64,000 nt of DNA, from positions 1,178,001 through 1,242,000 of the forward strand of contig PLDA01000002.1 in the NCBI GenBank assembly GCA_003134965.1. The letters are read 5' to 3'. Shown piece after piece: positions 25,261 through 33,794 of this stretch; position 1 is the stretch's first letter, and the number at the start of each line of letters is the position of its first letter. The translations under genes and the position numbers were made by a program. Origin of the DNA: Vulcanimicrobium winogradskyi (GTDB lineage: Bacteria > Vulcanimicrobiota > Vulcanimicrobiia > Vulcanimicrobiales > Vulcanimicrobiaceae). The notes under the pieces were generated by a model, which saw only the letters and a program-made list of their open reading frames with translations, was not told the origin of the DNA and did not search any database.

Positions 25261-26001
25261 TCAGGGTGTCGCTGGGGATCGCGGGACCGATAGCGCAGGC
25301 TGCGGGACAGTGGTCCTGTTGGATGGGGGTCTCGTCGGTAGGCCGTCCGGGTAGAGACCCGTTATAATACTCTGGAGGTCGACGTTGCGGTACAGGTCGG
25401 CGTGCTCCCGCAGGGAGGCTTTCACATTGTGACTGAGCGATGCGAGTACGACCTGCACGCCTTCGCGCCGCGCAACTTTCATGGCTGGGACGATGTCGGA
25501 GTCGCCGGAAACAACTACAATCCGATCGATCAATCGGTCCTTCGCCATGAGCGCAACATCGAGCCCAATGCGCAGATCAACACCTTTCTGTCGAAGCACG
25601 GGCTCAAAGTCGTCAGCGACAATCTGACGTCCCTGGGCCAGAATTTCAGATGTTGCTTTGTCCGATAGGGCCCAGCCGTCAAACGACATTTCGCCAAGTC
25701 GTACGGCGAAGTACGGCTTGCTCTTCAGGATCGACAGCACGGAATTGAAGAAATTTCGATAGGCGGGAGAGGTCGGCTGGCGCGTTGAGTCGAGCGGATG
25801 AGGTTTCCGGCGGCCATCGCCGTCGTAGGGCGGGCAGTCGTAATACAGTACGCGGTGAATTTCCTCGCCGTCATTGGTAGAGACACACGCGAGGGCGAAG
25901 GCCTCGGTGATTTCGGCGAGCGTTCCGAATCCCACGGTATTGGGCAGGAACGCGCGGAGGAAGCCTGCATCGATAAGGACAGCGGTCCTTTTCAAGTTCA
26001 C
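25261..26001 (-). CDS. NYN domain (PIN-like nuclease) protein, LabA/DUF88 type
   Basis: 246 residues. Acidic positions expected of an NYN nuclease are seen in AVLIDAGFLRAF near the N-terminus, GLDVALMAKD around residue 143 and VVSGDSDIVPAMKVAR around residue 160. The C-terminal 35 residues are Pro/Thr-rich and probably disordered. GTG start 26001. The gene is visibly less GC-rich than its neighbours and lies just past the pntB stump, in an insertion-prone spot. NYN proteins cut or bind RNA and often occur in accessory regions; the role here is unknown. Confidence 0.85.
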   Translation of the reverse strand: MNLKRTAVLIDAGFLRAFLPNTVGFGTLAEITEAFALACVSTNDGEEIHRVLYYDCPPYDGDGRRKPHPLDSTRQPTSPAYRNFFNSVLSILKSKPYFAVRLGEMSFDGWALSDKATSEILAQGRQIVADDFEPVLRQKGVDLRIGLDVALMAKDRLIDRIVVVSGDSDIVPAMKVARREGVQVVLASLSHNVKASLREHADLYRNVDLQSIITGLYPDGLPTRPPSNRTTVPQPALSVPRSPATP

Positions 26002-26177
26002 ACACCCGGACGTGAACAGAGGAACCTGGCGGTTCCCCTGTGAGGCAAATGGCTCGCCCCTACCGGAGCGATTGCATCAATAGTAGCGCGTCGGAGCCTG
26101 CTGGGTCAAGTAGCGAGAACCCGGGAGAGTAGCGTTCACGTCAGACCAGTCGTCCGTTGCGACCGCTTTCGTGTCTG

Positions 26178-26259
26178 CTACAGCGCTTTGACTCCGGCTA
26201 CGGCGTCGTCGATCGACTTCTTCGCGTCACCGAAGAGCATCACGATCTTGGGATCGTCG
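26178..26259 (-). pseudogene. Detached copy of the pntB 3' end
   Basis: 82 bases encode a second C-terminus of the transhydrogenase beta subunit (VMLFGDAKKSID, ending AGVKAL), matching 27135-27216 at about 71 of 82 positions by eye and ending with the same TAG. Upstream of it the sequence is unrelated. It is separated from the intact pntB by the kce-like gene, the same arrangement as at kamA, but more diverged and therefore older. Confidence 0.88.
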
Positions 26260-26263
26260 GCCC

Positions 26264-27115
26264 TCACAGGGCGGCGCGGACGTCGGCGGCGGTCGCCGGA
26301 CGCGACCCCGCGCGCTGTACCAGCCGCACCGCCGCCTCGACCAGCTGGACGTTCGTCCGTTCGGTCCCGAAGCGCGCGTCCTCGAGGCCCACGCGGAGGT
26401 GCCCGCCGCGCCCGATCGCTTCGGCGGCCAACGGCTCGATGTCGACACCCAGGCCGGCGATCATCCACGATGCAGCCGCGTCGCACGCCCCGAGCAGCCG
26501 CACGTGCGCGTCGAGCGCGTACGGTTCGGGCGGGAATCCCCACGCGAACTGATCGCTGAACATGAAACGATAGACCGGGCGCGGCAGACCGGGATATTCG
26601 GCGGCCAGCAACGCGCCGAGGCGCGTGAATCCGGGTTCGTAGATCGCGTAGCTGGGGCGGATCCCGTAATCGCGGCAGACGTGGAGTCCTTCGCGCACGT
26701 GATCCGGCGGGTTGAGGTAGACGAAGCCGGGATCGATCTCGCCATCGCGCGCGGGCAGGACGATATCGAGTGAACCTGGATCGACGACCGCCCACTCGAT
26801 CAGCCCGCGCCGGCCGAGTTCGTCGATGTGACGGTAGCGGTCGACCCCGCTACCGCCCAGCGGAACGGTCGGATACGCGATGACGTCGACGGCGTCGCGT
26901 ATCGCCGCGATCGTGCGCGCGTAGTTCTCCCAGTCGTCGTTCTGCCGCCCGGTGCTCTCGTCGTAGGCGTGGAAGTGCACGATCGACGCGCCGGCGTGCG
27001 CGCAGGCGATCGCTTCGCGCACGATCGCCTCGTGCGAGATCGGGATCCCCGGCTGGATCGCGGTCCCCCACGGGCCGTTCAGCGCGACCTCGATCCAGGT
27101 GCCGCCCTTCGACAA
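26264..27115 (-). CDS. BKACE family enzyme (3-keto-5-aminohexanoate cleavage enzyme-like)
   Basis: 283 residues, DUF849/BKACE family. These TIM-barrel zinc enzymes condense a beta-keto acid with acetyl-CoA to give acetoacetate and a new CoA ester; Kce acts on 5-amino-3-oxohexanoate in lysine fermentation. Seen are the start WIEVALNGPWGT, the metal-binding segment IVHFHAYDESTG, WAVVDPGSLDIV and HLRVGLEDARFG. Substrate specificity within BKACE varies, so the lysine role rests on kdd/kamA nearby. The start is TTG 27113-27115, which lies inside the dispersed repeat; no better start is visible. The gene is bracketed by the two pntB 3' ends. Confidence 0.85.
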   Translation of the reverse strand: MSKGGTWIEVALNGPWGTAIQPGIPISHEAIVREAIACAHAGASIVHFHAYDESTGRQNDDWENYARTIAAIRDAVDVIAYPTVPLGGSGVDRYRHIDELGRRGLIEWAVVDPGSLDIVLPARDGEIDPGFVYLNPPDHVREGLHVCRDYGIRPSYAIYEPGFTRLGALLAAEYPGLPRPVYRFMFSDQFAWGFPPEPYALDAHVRLLGACDAAASWMIAGLGVDIEPLAAEAIGRGGHLRVGLEDARFGTERTNVQLVEAAVRLVQRAGSRPATAADVRAAL

Positions 27116-27128
27116 GCTCAGGATGACA
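27105..27128 (+). repeat. Dispersed repeat copy overlapping the kce-like start codon
   Basis: CCCTTCGACAAGCTCAGGAT followed by GACA, one mismatch from the inverted copy at 49555-49578. It sits between pntB and the kce-like gene and contributes the first codons of the latter (TTG TCG AAG GGC on the minus strand). Confidence 0.85.
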
Positions 27129-27134
27129 TGGCGC

Positions 27135-28538
27135 CTACAGCGCTTTTAATCCGGCGATCACGCCGTCGATCGACTTCTTCGCATCGCCGAAGAGCATCAC
27201 GGTCTTGGGGTCGTCGAAGAGCGGGTTGTCGATCCCGGCGAAGCCGGAGTTCATCGAGCGCTTGAGCACGACGACGTTGGCGGCTTTGTCGACGTCGAGG
27301 ATCGGCATCCCGTAGATCGGGCTGTTTTTATCGGAGCGCGCCGCCGGATTCGTGACGTCGTTCGCACCGACGACCAGCGCGACGTCGGTCCGCTCGAACT
27401 CCGGGTTGATGTCATCCATGTCGTAGAGCGAGGTGTACGGCACGTTGGCTTCGGCCAAGAGCACGTTCATATGGCCCGGCATGCGGCCGGCGACCGGATG
27501 GATCGCGTACTTGACCTCGATGCCCCGCTTTTCGAGCTGGTCGGCGAGTTCGCGGATCGAGTGCTGCGCCTGCGCGACCGCCATACCGTAGCCTGGCACC
27601 ACGATCACCTGGTTCGCGTAGGCGAGCATCGCGGCGACGTCGTCGGTGCTGACGGAGCGGACGTTCTGCTGCTTCGCGCCGCCGGCCGCGGTCGAGGTCT
27701 TGATCGCGCCGAACGCGCCGAAGAGCACGTTGGTGACGGACCGGTTCATCGCTTTGCCCATCAGCACGGTGAGCAGCGTCCCCGACGCGCCGACCAAGGC
27801 GCCCGCGATGATCAGGACGTTGTTGCCCAGCACGAACCCGGTCGATGCTGCAGCGAGGCCGGTGAACGAGTTGAGCAGCGAGATGACGACCGGCATGTCC
27901 GCGCCGCCGATCGGCAGCACGAACAGGATCCCGAGCACGAACGATGCGCCGAGCGCGATCCAGAAGAATTCCAGCGAGTTCGGAACGTTGGCGACGACCA
28001 GGCCCCAGCACACCAGGATCACGAGCGCGACCAGCGCGTTGACGATCTGCTGGCCGGGATAGGTGATCGGGCGGCCCGTCATCACCTCTTGCAGTTTGAG
28101 GAACGCGATGATCGAGCCGGCGAACGAGATCGAGCCGATCACCGCCGAGAGCACCGAGGTGAACGAGACGTCGTACGTCGGCGTCCCGTTCGCGTTGAAC
28201 ACCTTGAGCAGTTCACCGGCCGCGACCAGCGCCGCCGCTCCGCCGCCGGCGCCGTTGAAGATCGCGACCATCTGCGGCATCGCGGTCATCTTCACGCGCT
28301 GTGCCGAGACGATCCCGATCGCCGCGCCGACGATGAGCGCCGACCCGAGCACCCACCAGTTGACGATACCCTGGCTGAGCGTCGCCACGACCGCGATCAG
28401 CATGCCGACCGCGCTGATGCGGTTGCCCAGGCGCGCCGTCTTCGGCGAGCTCAGATAGCGCAGGCCGAAGATGAAGCAGATCGCCGTGATCAGATACGCG
28501 ACGTCGACCCAACTCGCGGCTGTGGTATCGACCGTCAC
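27135..28538 (-). CDS. pntB: NAD(P) transhydrogenase subunit beta
   Basis: 467 residues. GTG 28538 overlaps the stop of the upstream gene by 4 bases. The first half is membrane (YLITAICFIFGLRYLSSP and further segments), the second half is the NADP(H)-binding dIII domain with IVVPGYGMAVAQAQ, YAIHPVAGRMPGHMN, DVTNPAARSDKNSPIYGMP and VLKRSMNSGFAGI. The enzyme couples proton flow across the inner membrane to hydride transfer from NADH to NADP. The three-gene pntA1-pntA2-pntB form seen here occurs in many bacteria. Its 3' end is duplicated at 26178. Confidence 0.97.
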   Translation of the reverse strand: MTVDTTAASWVDVAYLITAICFIFGLRYLSSPKTARLGNRISAVGMLIAVVATLSQGIVNWWVLGSALIVGAAIGIVSAQRVKMTAMPQMVAIFNGAGGGAAALVAAGELLKVFNANGTPTYDVSFTSVLSAVIGSISFAGSIIAFLKLQEVMTGRPITYPGQQIVNALVALVILVCWGLVVANVPNSLEFFWIALGASFVLGILFVLPIGGADMPVVISLLNSFTGLAAASTGFVLGNNVLIIAGALVGASGTLLTVLMGKAMNRSVTNVLFGAFGAIKTSTAAGGAKQQNVRSVSTDDVAAMLAYANQVIVVPGYGMAVAQAQHSIRELADQLEKRGIEVKYAIHPVAGRMPGHMNVLLAEANVPYTSLYDMDDINPEFERTDVALVVGANDVTNPAARSDKNSPIYGMPILDVDKAANVVVLKRSMNSGFAGIDNPLFDDPKTVMLFGDAKKSIDGVIAGLKAL

Positions 28539-28852
28539 TTCGTGCCGTCCGCCGGCGCTTTGGGCGCCGGTGCTTTCGGCCGGAACATCTCGAGCATCCG
28601 CTCCGTCACCGTGTAGCCACCGAAGACGTTGAGAGAGGCCAGCAGCACCAAGATGAAGCTCACGATCGCGTTGAACGGCGCATCGGCCGCGCCGGCGACG
28701 AGGATCGCGCCGACGAGCACGATCCCGTGGATCGCGTTGGTCGCCGACATCAGCGGCGTGTGGAGCATGGTCGGTACTCTCGAGATCACCTCGAGGCCGA
28801 CGAAGAGGGCCAGGACGAAGACCGTCAGTTCGGCGAGCAGATGAACGGTCAC
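28535..28852 (-). CDS. pntA2: NAD(P) transhydrogenase subunit alpha, membrane part
   Basis: 105 residues with about three hydrophobic segments (LAELTVFVLALFVGLEVIS, NAIHGIVLVGAILVAG, IVSFILVLLASLNVFGGYTV), the small membrane part of the alpha subunit encoded separately. It overlaps pntA1 (GTGA at 28849-28852) and pntB by 4 bases each. The end (MFRPKAPAPKAPADGTK) is a polar tail. Confidence 0.95.
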   Translation of the reverse strand: MTVHLLAELTVFVLALFVGLEVISRVPTMLHTPLMSATNAIHGIVLVGAILVAGAADAPFNAIVSFILVLLASLNVFGGYTVTERMLEMFRPKAPAPKAPADGTK

Positions 28853-29991
28853 GCGGCTCCTCCGGTGAGCGCGGCGCGCGTCGCTGCGTGCACGATCTGC
28901 CCGTCGCGCGTGAGCGTGGTTCCGGCCACGATCTCGTCGTCGGGATCGAGCGCGAGCGCGCCGTCCTTGGTGATGTAATCCAGCAGCGCTTGCACGTTGC
29001 GCGCGTAGAGCCGGCTCGCGTCGTAGGCGAGATCCGAGGCGAGGTTGAGCAGCCCGACGATCGTGACGCCGTTCGCGGAGGTGACGACCTCACCGGGCTT
29101 CGTCCCCTCGGCGTTGCCGCCGGTTTCGGCGGCCAGGTCGACGATCACGCTGCCAGGCGCCATCGCGGCGACCGCTTCGGCGGTGACGAGGATCGGCGCA
29201 CGCTTGCCGGGGATCGCCGCGGTGGTGATCACGACGTCGCTGGCGCCAATCGCCTTCACCATCCCGGCGCGCTGTTTGGCGAGCGCTTCGGGCGAGAGCT
29301 CTTTCGCGTAGCCGCCCTGCCCTTCGCCGCTCTCGCCGACGTCGATCTCGAGGAACTTCGCGCCGAGCGACTTCACCTGCTCGGCGACGACCGGCCGCGT
29401 GTCGTACGCGGTGACGACCGCACCGAGCCGGCGGCACGTCGCGATCGCCTGGAGCCCCGCGACGCCGGCGCCGATGATCAGCGCCTTCGCCGGCGGAATC
29501 GTGCCGGCAGCCGTGGTGAGCATCGGAAAGAACTTCGGCAGATAGCTCGCCGCGAGCAACGCGGCTTTGTAGCCGCCGATGTTCGCCTGCGAGCTCAGCG
29601 CATCCATCGCCTGCGCCTTGGTCGTGCGCGGCACGGTCTCCATCGAGAGCGCGGTGATCCCGCGTTCGGCGTAGCGCTCGACCGAGCGCGGATCGCCGAG
29701 CGGCGCGAGGAATCCGATCAGCACGGCGCCGCGCCGGATCCCGTCGAGCTCGGCGTCGGACGGCTTCGCGACGCGCACGATCACGTCGGCATCGCCGTAC
29801 GCGACGTGCGTGTCTGGTGCGATCGTCGCGCCGGCGCTCTCGTACGCGGCGTCGACGTAGCCGGCGCTCGTTCCGGCGCCCCGCTCGACGGTGACGACGT
29901 GACCACCCTTGACGAACTTCGCGACGATCTCGGGGACGAGCGCGACGCGTCGTTCACCAGGGGCGCGCTCTTTCGGGACCGCGATCTTCAT
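28849..29991 (-). CDS. pntA: NAD(P) transhydrogenase subunit alpha, NAD-binding part
   Basis: 380 residues from ATG 29991 (MKIAVPKERAPGERRVALVP, the canonical start of PntA and alanine dehydrogenase). It has the NAD-binding Rossmann region ALIIGAGVAGLQAIATCRRL and the segment ITTAAIPGKRAPILVT. Alanine dehydrogenase is excluded by the coupled pntA2/pntB genes. The ATG overlaps the stop of the acyltransferase gene (ATGA). The longer upstream frame is antisense to that gene's coding and is not used. Confidence 0.96.
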   Translation of the reverse strand: MKIAVPKERAPGERRVALVPEIVAKFVKGGHVVTVERGAGTSAGYVDAAYESAGATIAPDTHVAYGDADVIVRVAKPSDAELDGIRRGAVLIGFLAPLGDPRSVERYAERGITALSMETVPRTTKAQAMDALSSQANIGGYKAALLAASYLPKFFPMLTTAAGTIPPAKALIIGAGVAGLQAIATCRRLGAVVTAYDTRPVVAEQVKSLGAKFLEIDVGESGEGQGGYAKELSPEALAKQRAGMVKAIGASDVVITTAAIPGKRAPILVTAEAVAAMAPGSVIVDLAAETGGNAEGTKPGEVVTSANGVTIVGLLNLASDLAYDASRLYARNVQALLDYITKDGALALDPDDEIVAGTTLTRDGQIVHAATRAALTGGAA

Positions 29992-31178
29992 GCGTCCAGT
30001 ATCGTAGTCTGGCGCGCCGGTCCCTCCCGGCCGGGGCCGAGATTCCGGCGGCGCTTGCCCCAGCGCAGGATCGGCTGCTCGAAGCCGTACGTCAACGCGG
30101 CGGAAACGGCGAGCGCGACCGGCACCGCGACGAACCAGTACGCGAGCATCCACCGCGTGTCGCCGTGCGGATCGGCGCTCGCGTACGGCGGCAGGTGCAG
30201 CTTCAGCAGGAAAAGCGCGAGCGGCTGATGCCAGAGGTAGAGATTGTACGAGATCGCGGCGAGGAACAGCAGCACAGGATTAGCAAGCACGCGCTGGTAG
30301 CCGCGCACCGCGAAAAGCGACCCGAGGCCGATCGCGAGGCACGCGAGCGCAACCGCGGAGCGCCACTCGACGACCCACAACTGAGGCCATTCCTTGTCGA
30401 AGCGGTGGTCGTAGCAGTTCACCATCAGCAGCCACAGCGCGACGAACCCCGCGATCGAGAGGGCGGTGAACGCCCAGCGCCGGTGCGCGAGCTGCGGCCG
30501 GCGCGTCGCGATCGCGACGTAGGCGAACGCGGCGAGCATTCCGGCGGCGAAGAAGTCGATGTAGCCCGGCAACTGCGCGAGGCGCTGCTCGTAGTAGTAG
30601 TGGTCGGCCAGCATGCACCACACGCGCCAGCCGTTCGCGATAGCGAAGAGCGCGATCGTCGTGATGATCGGCCGCCGCACGAAGGCGAGGGCCAGGAGCG
30701 GGAAGATCAGATAGAACTGGATCTCGACAGCGAGCGACCACATCGGGCCCGCGATCGACCCGTTCGTCGAAGCGAACCAGTTGTGGACGAAGAGCAGGTG
30801 GAAGCCGACGTCTTTCGCACCCGTGGCGAGGTTGGGATACGTCTGATAGCCGATCGCGATCAACGCAGCGATGGCGAGCACGTACGACGGCACGATCTTG
30901 AAGAATCGCCGGCTCGCAAAGCGGCGCAGGGTCGGCGCCGGCGCGCCCGCGAGGTGCGCCTGCGCGTACGGTACCAGCAGCACGAAGCCCGAGATGAAGA
31001 AGAACAGCGCGACGCCGATGAAGCCTGTCTCGGCCAGCGGCTGCAGCGAGAGGTTCACGAACGGGACGACCGCCGATTGCCACGAGATCTGCCAGAAGTG
31101 GAACCACACCACCAGCAAGATCGCGATCCCGCGCAGTCCGTCGATCGTCGCGATGCGGCCGCCCCGCACGAGCTCCAC
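29988..31178 (-). CDS. Acyltransferase family 3 membrane protein (OafA/YrhL type)
   Basis: 396 residues with about ten membrane segments. The N-terminus IATIDGLRGIAILLVVWFHF carries the histidine and arginine typical of the family, and YNLYLWHQPLALFLLK near residue 310 is the usual C-terminal landmark. Members O-acylate surface sugars or antibiotics. GTG 31178 starts one base after the DUF4267 stop. Its place between pnt genes and a DUF4267 gene looks like co-transcription rather than a functional link. Confidence 0.9.
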   Translation of the reverse strand: MELVRGGRIATIDGLRGIAILLVVWFHFWQISWQSAVVPFVNLSLQPLAETGFIGVALFFFISGFVLLVPYAQAHLAGAPAPTLRRFASRRFFKIVPSYVLAIAALIAIGYQTYPNLATGAKDVGFHLLFVHNWFASTNGSIAGPMWSLAVEIQFYLIFPLLALAFVRRPIITTIALFAIANGWRVWCMLADHYYYEQRLAQLPGYIDFFAAGMLAAFAYVAIATRRPQLAHRRWAFTALSIAGFVALWLLMVNCYDHRFDKEWPQLWVVEWRSAVALACLAIGLGSLFAVRGYQRVLANPVLLFLAAISYNLYLWHQPLALFLLKLHLPPYASADPHGDTRWMLAYWFVAVPVALAVSAALTYGFEQPILRWGKRRRNLGPGREGPARQTTILDA

Positions 31179-31179
31179 G

Positions 31180-31527
31180 CTACGGCTCGACGATCAGCGC
31201 GGCGAGGGCGAGGGCCGCGAAGCCCCCGAGGTGCGCAACGTGCTGCAGCCGGGGCCCGCGGATCGCGAGGACCGCGAACGCGTCGGCGAGCCCGATCAGC
31301 GACGTCCAGCCGAGGGCGCGCCGCAGCGCCGGCCGGTCGCCGAGCGAGGTCAAGACGATCGCGCCGAGGATGACGTCGCGCGCGCCGACTGTTCGCACGT
31401 ACGCCTGCGCGGTCCGGTCGTCGGTGGGCAGGCCGAACACGGCCGCCGAGAACGACGGAGCGATTGCGGCGCCGCCGCCGACCACGACCAGTGCGGCGCC
31501 GATCGCGCCCGAGAGAAGTCGCACCAT
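31180..31527 (-). CDS. DUF4267-like small membrane protein
   Basis: 115 residues, four hydrophobic segments (LLSGAIGAALVVVGGGAAIA, ARDVILGAIVLTSLG, LIGLADAFAVLAI, LGGFAALALAALI). The ARDVILG motif in the second segment is typical of DUF4267. Function unknown. ATG 31527 lies 3 bases past the binding-protein stop. Confidence 0.75.
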   Translation of the reverse strand: MVRLLSGAIGAALVVVGGGAAIAPSFSAAVFGLPTDDRTAQAYVRTVGARDVILGAIVLTSLGDRPALRRALGWTSLIGLADAFAVLAIRGPRLQHVAHLGGFAALALAALIVEP

Positions 31528-31530
31528 ACG

Positions 31531-32496
31531 CTAGAAGCGCGCGACCAGACGAACTTCGTTCAGCGGCTGCGGGTACGTGAGGATCTTGTCGGCGACGAAC
31601 TCGCGCTGCATGTCCTCGAGCGTCCCCTGGTCGATGCGCAGGTCCGGCTTGAAGTCGTAGCGCGCCGCGGCCTTGATGACCTCGACCGGCTGCCGCGTGT
31701 ACTTGGCGTACGCATCGACGTTCGCCGGCGCGTAGAAACCCGGCCCGGCGATCTCGGCCGCCGCCTTGCGCAGCGCGTTCATCACCGCGCTCGCGCTCTC
31801 GTGGTTGTGCAGCAGCGCCGGTCCGAAGAAGATCCCCGAAGCGGCGATCCCCGGCGGCGGCGAGGCGACGATCGTGCCGAGATGTTTCTGCTGGAACTCG
31901 TCGCTGAACGGTGCCGAGGTGAACAGCGCGTCGATCGCCTTGTGTTCGAGCGCGGTCTGTTGCTCGGGGTTCGGGATGTTCAGCGACTCGATGTCGCTGA
32001 GACGCAAGCCGACGCCGCGCAGGATGCGCGCGACGTAGTACGCCGACGCGGCGCCTGAGTTCCCGATCCAGCCGAACTTCTTTCCCTTCAATCCGGCGAG
32101 ACGGAGGCCGCCGTCGTACAGATCCTGGCGGATCAACAACGCCGATGGCCGTCCCTGCCGCGGCTGGTAGCCGGTCGACGCGACGAACTTGACCTCGAGA
32201 CCGCGATTGACGGCGTTGTAGAACGCTGCGGAGAGCGCTGCGGCCGCCATGTCGATCTGCCCCTGCGCGACCAGGCTCATCGAGTCGGCGCCGGCGACGA
32301 TCGGGGTCAGGTTCGCGTCGAACCCGGCGTCACGCAGATACCCCTTCTCGACCGCGACGAAGACCGGTGCGAACAGCGTCGACGGGACGTATCCGATCGA
32401 GAGCGGTTTGCGCGTCTGGGCGAAGATCGCGGTCGGGAACGCGCTCGCAGCCGTGCCGGTCGCGAGGGCGCCGAGGAAACGGGCGCGGGACGTCAT
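31531..32496 (-). CDS. NMT1/SsuA-like ABC substrate-binding protein
   Basis: 321 residues from ATG 32496, overlapping the stop of the FAD gene (ATGA). The signal peptide MTSRARFLGALATGTAASAF is followed by the family start (LSIGYVPSTLFAPVFVAVEK) and GLKGKKFGWIGNSGAASAYY. Relatives bind sulfonates, nitrate, thiamine precursors or aromatic acids for ABC uptake; the ligand here is unknown and no transporter subunits are adjacent. Confidence 0.88.
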   Translation of the reverse strand: MTSRARFLGALATGTAASAFPTAIFAQTRKPLSIGYVPSTLFAPVFVAVEKGYLRDAGFDANLTPIVAGADSMSLVAQGQIDMAAAALSAAFYNAVNRGLEVKFVASTGYQPRQGRPSALLIRQDLYDGGLRLAGLKGKKFGWIGNSGAASAYYVARILRGVGLRLSDIESLNIPNPEQQTALEHKAIDALFTSAPFSDEFQQKHLGTIVASPPPGIAASGIFFGPALLHNHESASAVMNALRKAAAEIAGPGFYAPANVDAYAKYTRQPVEVIKAAARYDFKPDLRIDQGTLEDMQREFVADKILTYPQPLNEVRLVARF

Positions 32497-33794
32497 GGCG
32501 ATGCCTTCTTTTCGAGGTCGAGGATTCCGTTTTGCCGGAGCACTTCGGCTCGCACCGCGGCAGCGTCCGCCGTCCGGCCGTCTGCGACGAGCGCCGCAGC
32601 GATGCCGGCCGCGTGGCCGGTCGCGAACGCCGTGCCCATAACGCGCGCCGACGCGAAAGCGTCGGCATCCGCGTCGATGACGCGTCCGGCTGCGAACAGG
32701 TTGCGGTGCGTCGCGCTCTTCAGGACGTCGAGCCCGATGCCGTACGCCGCGTCGTTGCGGAGTCGCCGCCAGGCGCTCGGTAAGCCCGGACCTGGATGCC
32801 CTTCGATCGGCCACGCGCCCAGCGCGACGCTGTCGCCGGGCACGCGCGAGTTGATCACGTCGTCGGCGCGCAACCGCGCCCGCGCGATCACGTGGCGCGA
32901 CTCACGCGTACCGATCGCGGGCCCGGTCGCGATCAGATACGCCGCCTCGTGACCAGGCAGCGTGCGGATCGCCTCGATGTAGGCCCACGCTTGTTCGCGT
33001 GCGTGGCGCTCGGCCTCGCTGGTCGAGCGTGCGTCGAGCGCGTCGTACGCTTCGTCGGCGAGAAACGCGAGGATCTCGCCGCTGTGCGGGAGCCGCGCGA
33101 CCAAACCGCGCTCCTTCGTCATGCGCTTCGCGCCGCGCCCCTTCGCATCGCGCACGGCACCGGCCCACACCGCACGCGAGATGTCGGCGTCACGCGGCAC
33201 GCCCCCGATCCGCATCGCGAGCGTCCCGTTCTGCACGCGGCCTTCGGCGTCGCCGTAGCGCGTCGCCGCGCCAGCGAGCTCCGCGAGGTCGGCCTCGCCG
33301 CTCGCGTCGACGAACGCGGCGGCGTCGAGTGCGAACGTCCCCGCATGGTCGAGCGCGATCGCGCTGCGTACCGTCTCAGCATCGCTCTCGGCAGCGCAAA
33401 GGCGCCCGTGCAGGATCACGTCGACGCCGGCCGCGGCGCACAGCCGGTCGAGCGCGAGCTTCACGGCCTCGGGCTCGATCAGCGCGATCACGACGCGCGT
33501 CCCCTCGGTGCGAAACGGTCCGCTCATCCCGCCGAGCGCGTCGAGCGCGCCCAGCACCTCCGCGCCGACGCCGCCGACCGCGCGCCGCGGCGGCTCGGCC
33601 TGCGTCCAGAAGCCGCAGTACGTCAGCACGCCGCTCCGCGTCGCCGCCCCGCCGAGAAAGGGCGCTTGCTCCAGCAGCGCCACCCGCCCGCCGGCGCGCG
33701 CCGCGCCGATTGCCGCCCCGACGCCGGCCGCACCACCGCCGCACACCATGACGTCATACCGCGCGCGACGGCTCGGCGGCGAACATTCGGGCAT
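32493..33794 (-). CDS. FAD-dependent oxidoreductase
   Basis: 433 residues. ATG 33794 is chosen because AAAGGAG lies 5 bases upstream; an upstream start at 33857 lacks one. The FAD dinucleotide fold is VMVCGGGAAGVGAAIGAARA, followed by LLEQAPFLGGAATRSG and, at the C-terminal end, NLFAAGRVIDADADAF. It resembles the family of FAD-dependent dehydrogenases such as those reducing unsaturated acids. Substrate unknown. It opens the tight minus-strand run ending at pntB. Confidence 0.85.
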   Translation of the reverse strand: MPECSPPSRRARYDVMVCGGGAAGVGAAIGAARAGGRVALLEQAPFLGGAATRSGVLTYCGFWTQAEPPRRAVGGVGAEVLGALDALGGMSGPFRTEGTRVVIALIEPEAVKLALDRLCAAAGVDVILHGRLCAAESDAETVRSAIALDHAGTFALDAAAFVDASGEADLAELAGAATRYGDAEGRVQNGTLAMRIGGVPRDADISRAVWAGAVRDAKGRGAKRMTKERGLVARLPHSGEILAFLADEAYDALDARSTSEAERHAREQAWAYIEAIRTLPGHEAAYLIATGPAIGTRESRHVIARARLRADDVINSRVPGDSVALGAWPIEGHPGPGLPSAWRRLRNDAAYGIGLDVLKSATHRNLFAAGRVIDADADAFASARVMGTAFATGHAAGIAAALVADGRTADAAAVRAEVLRQNGILDLEKKASP

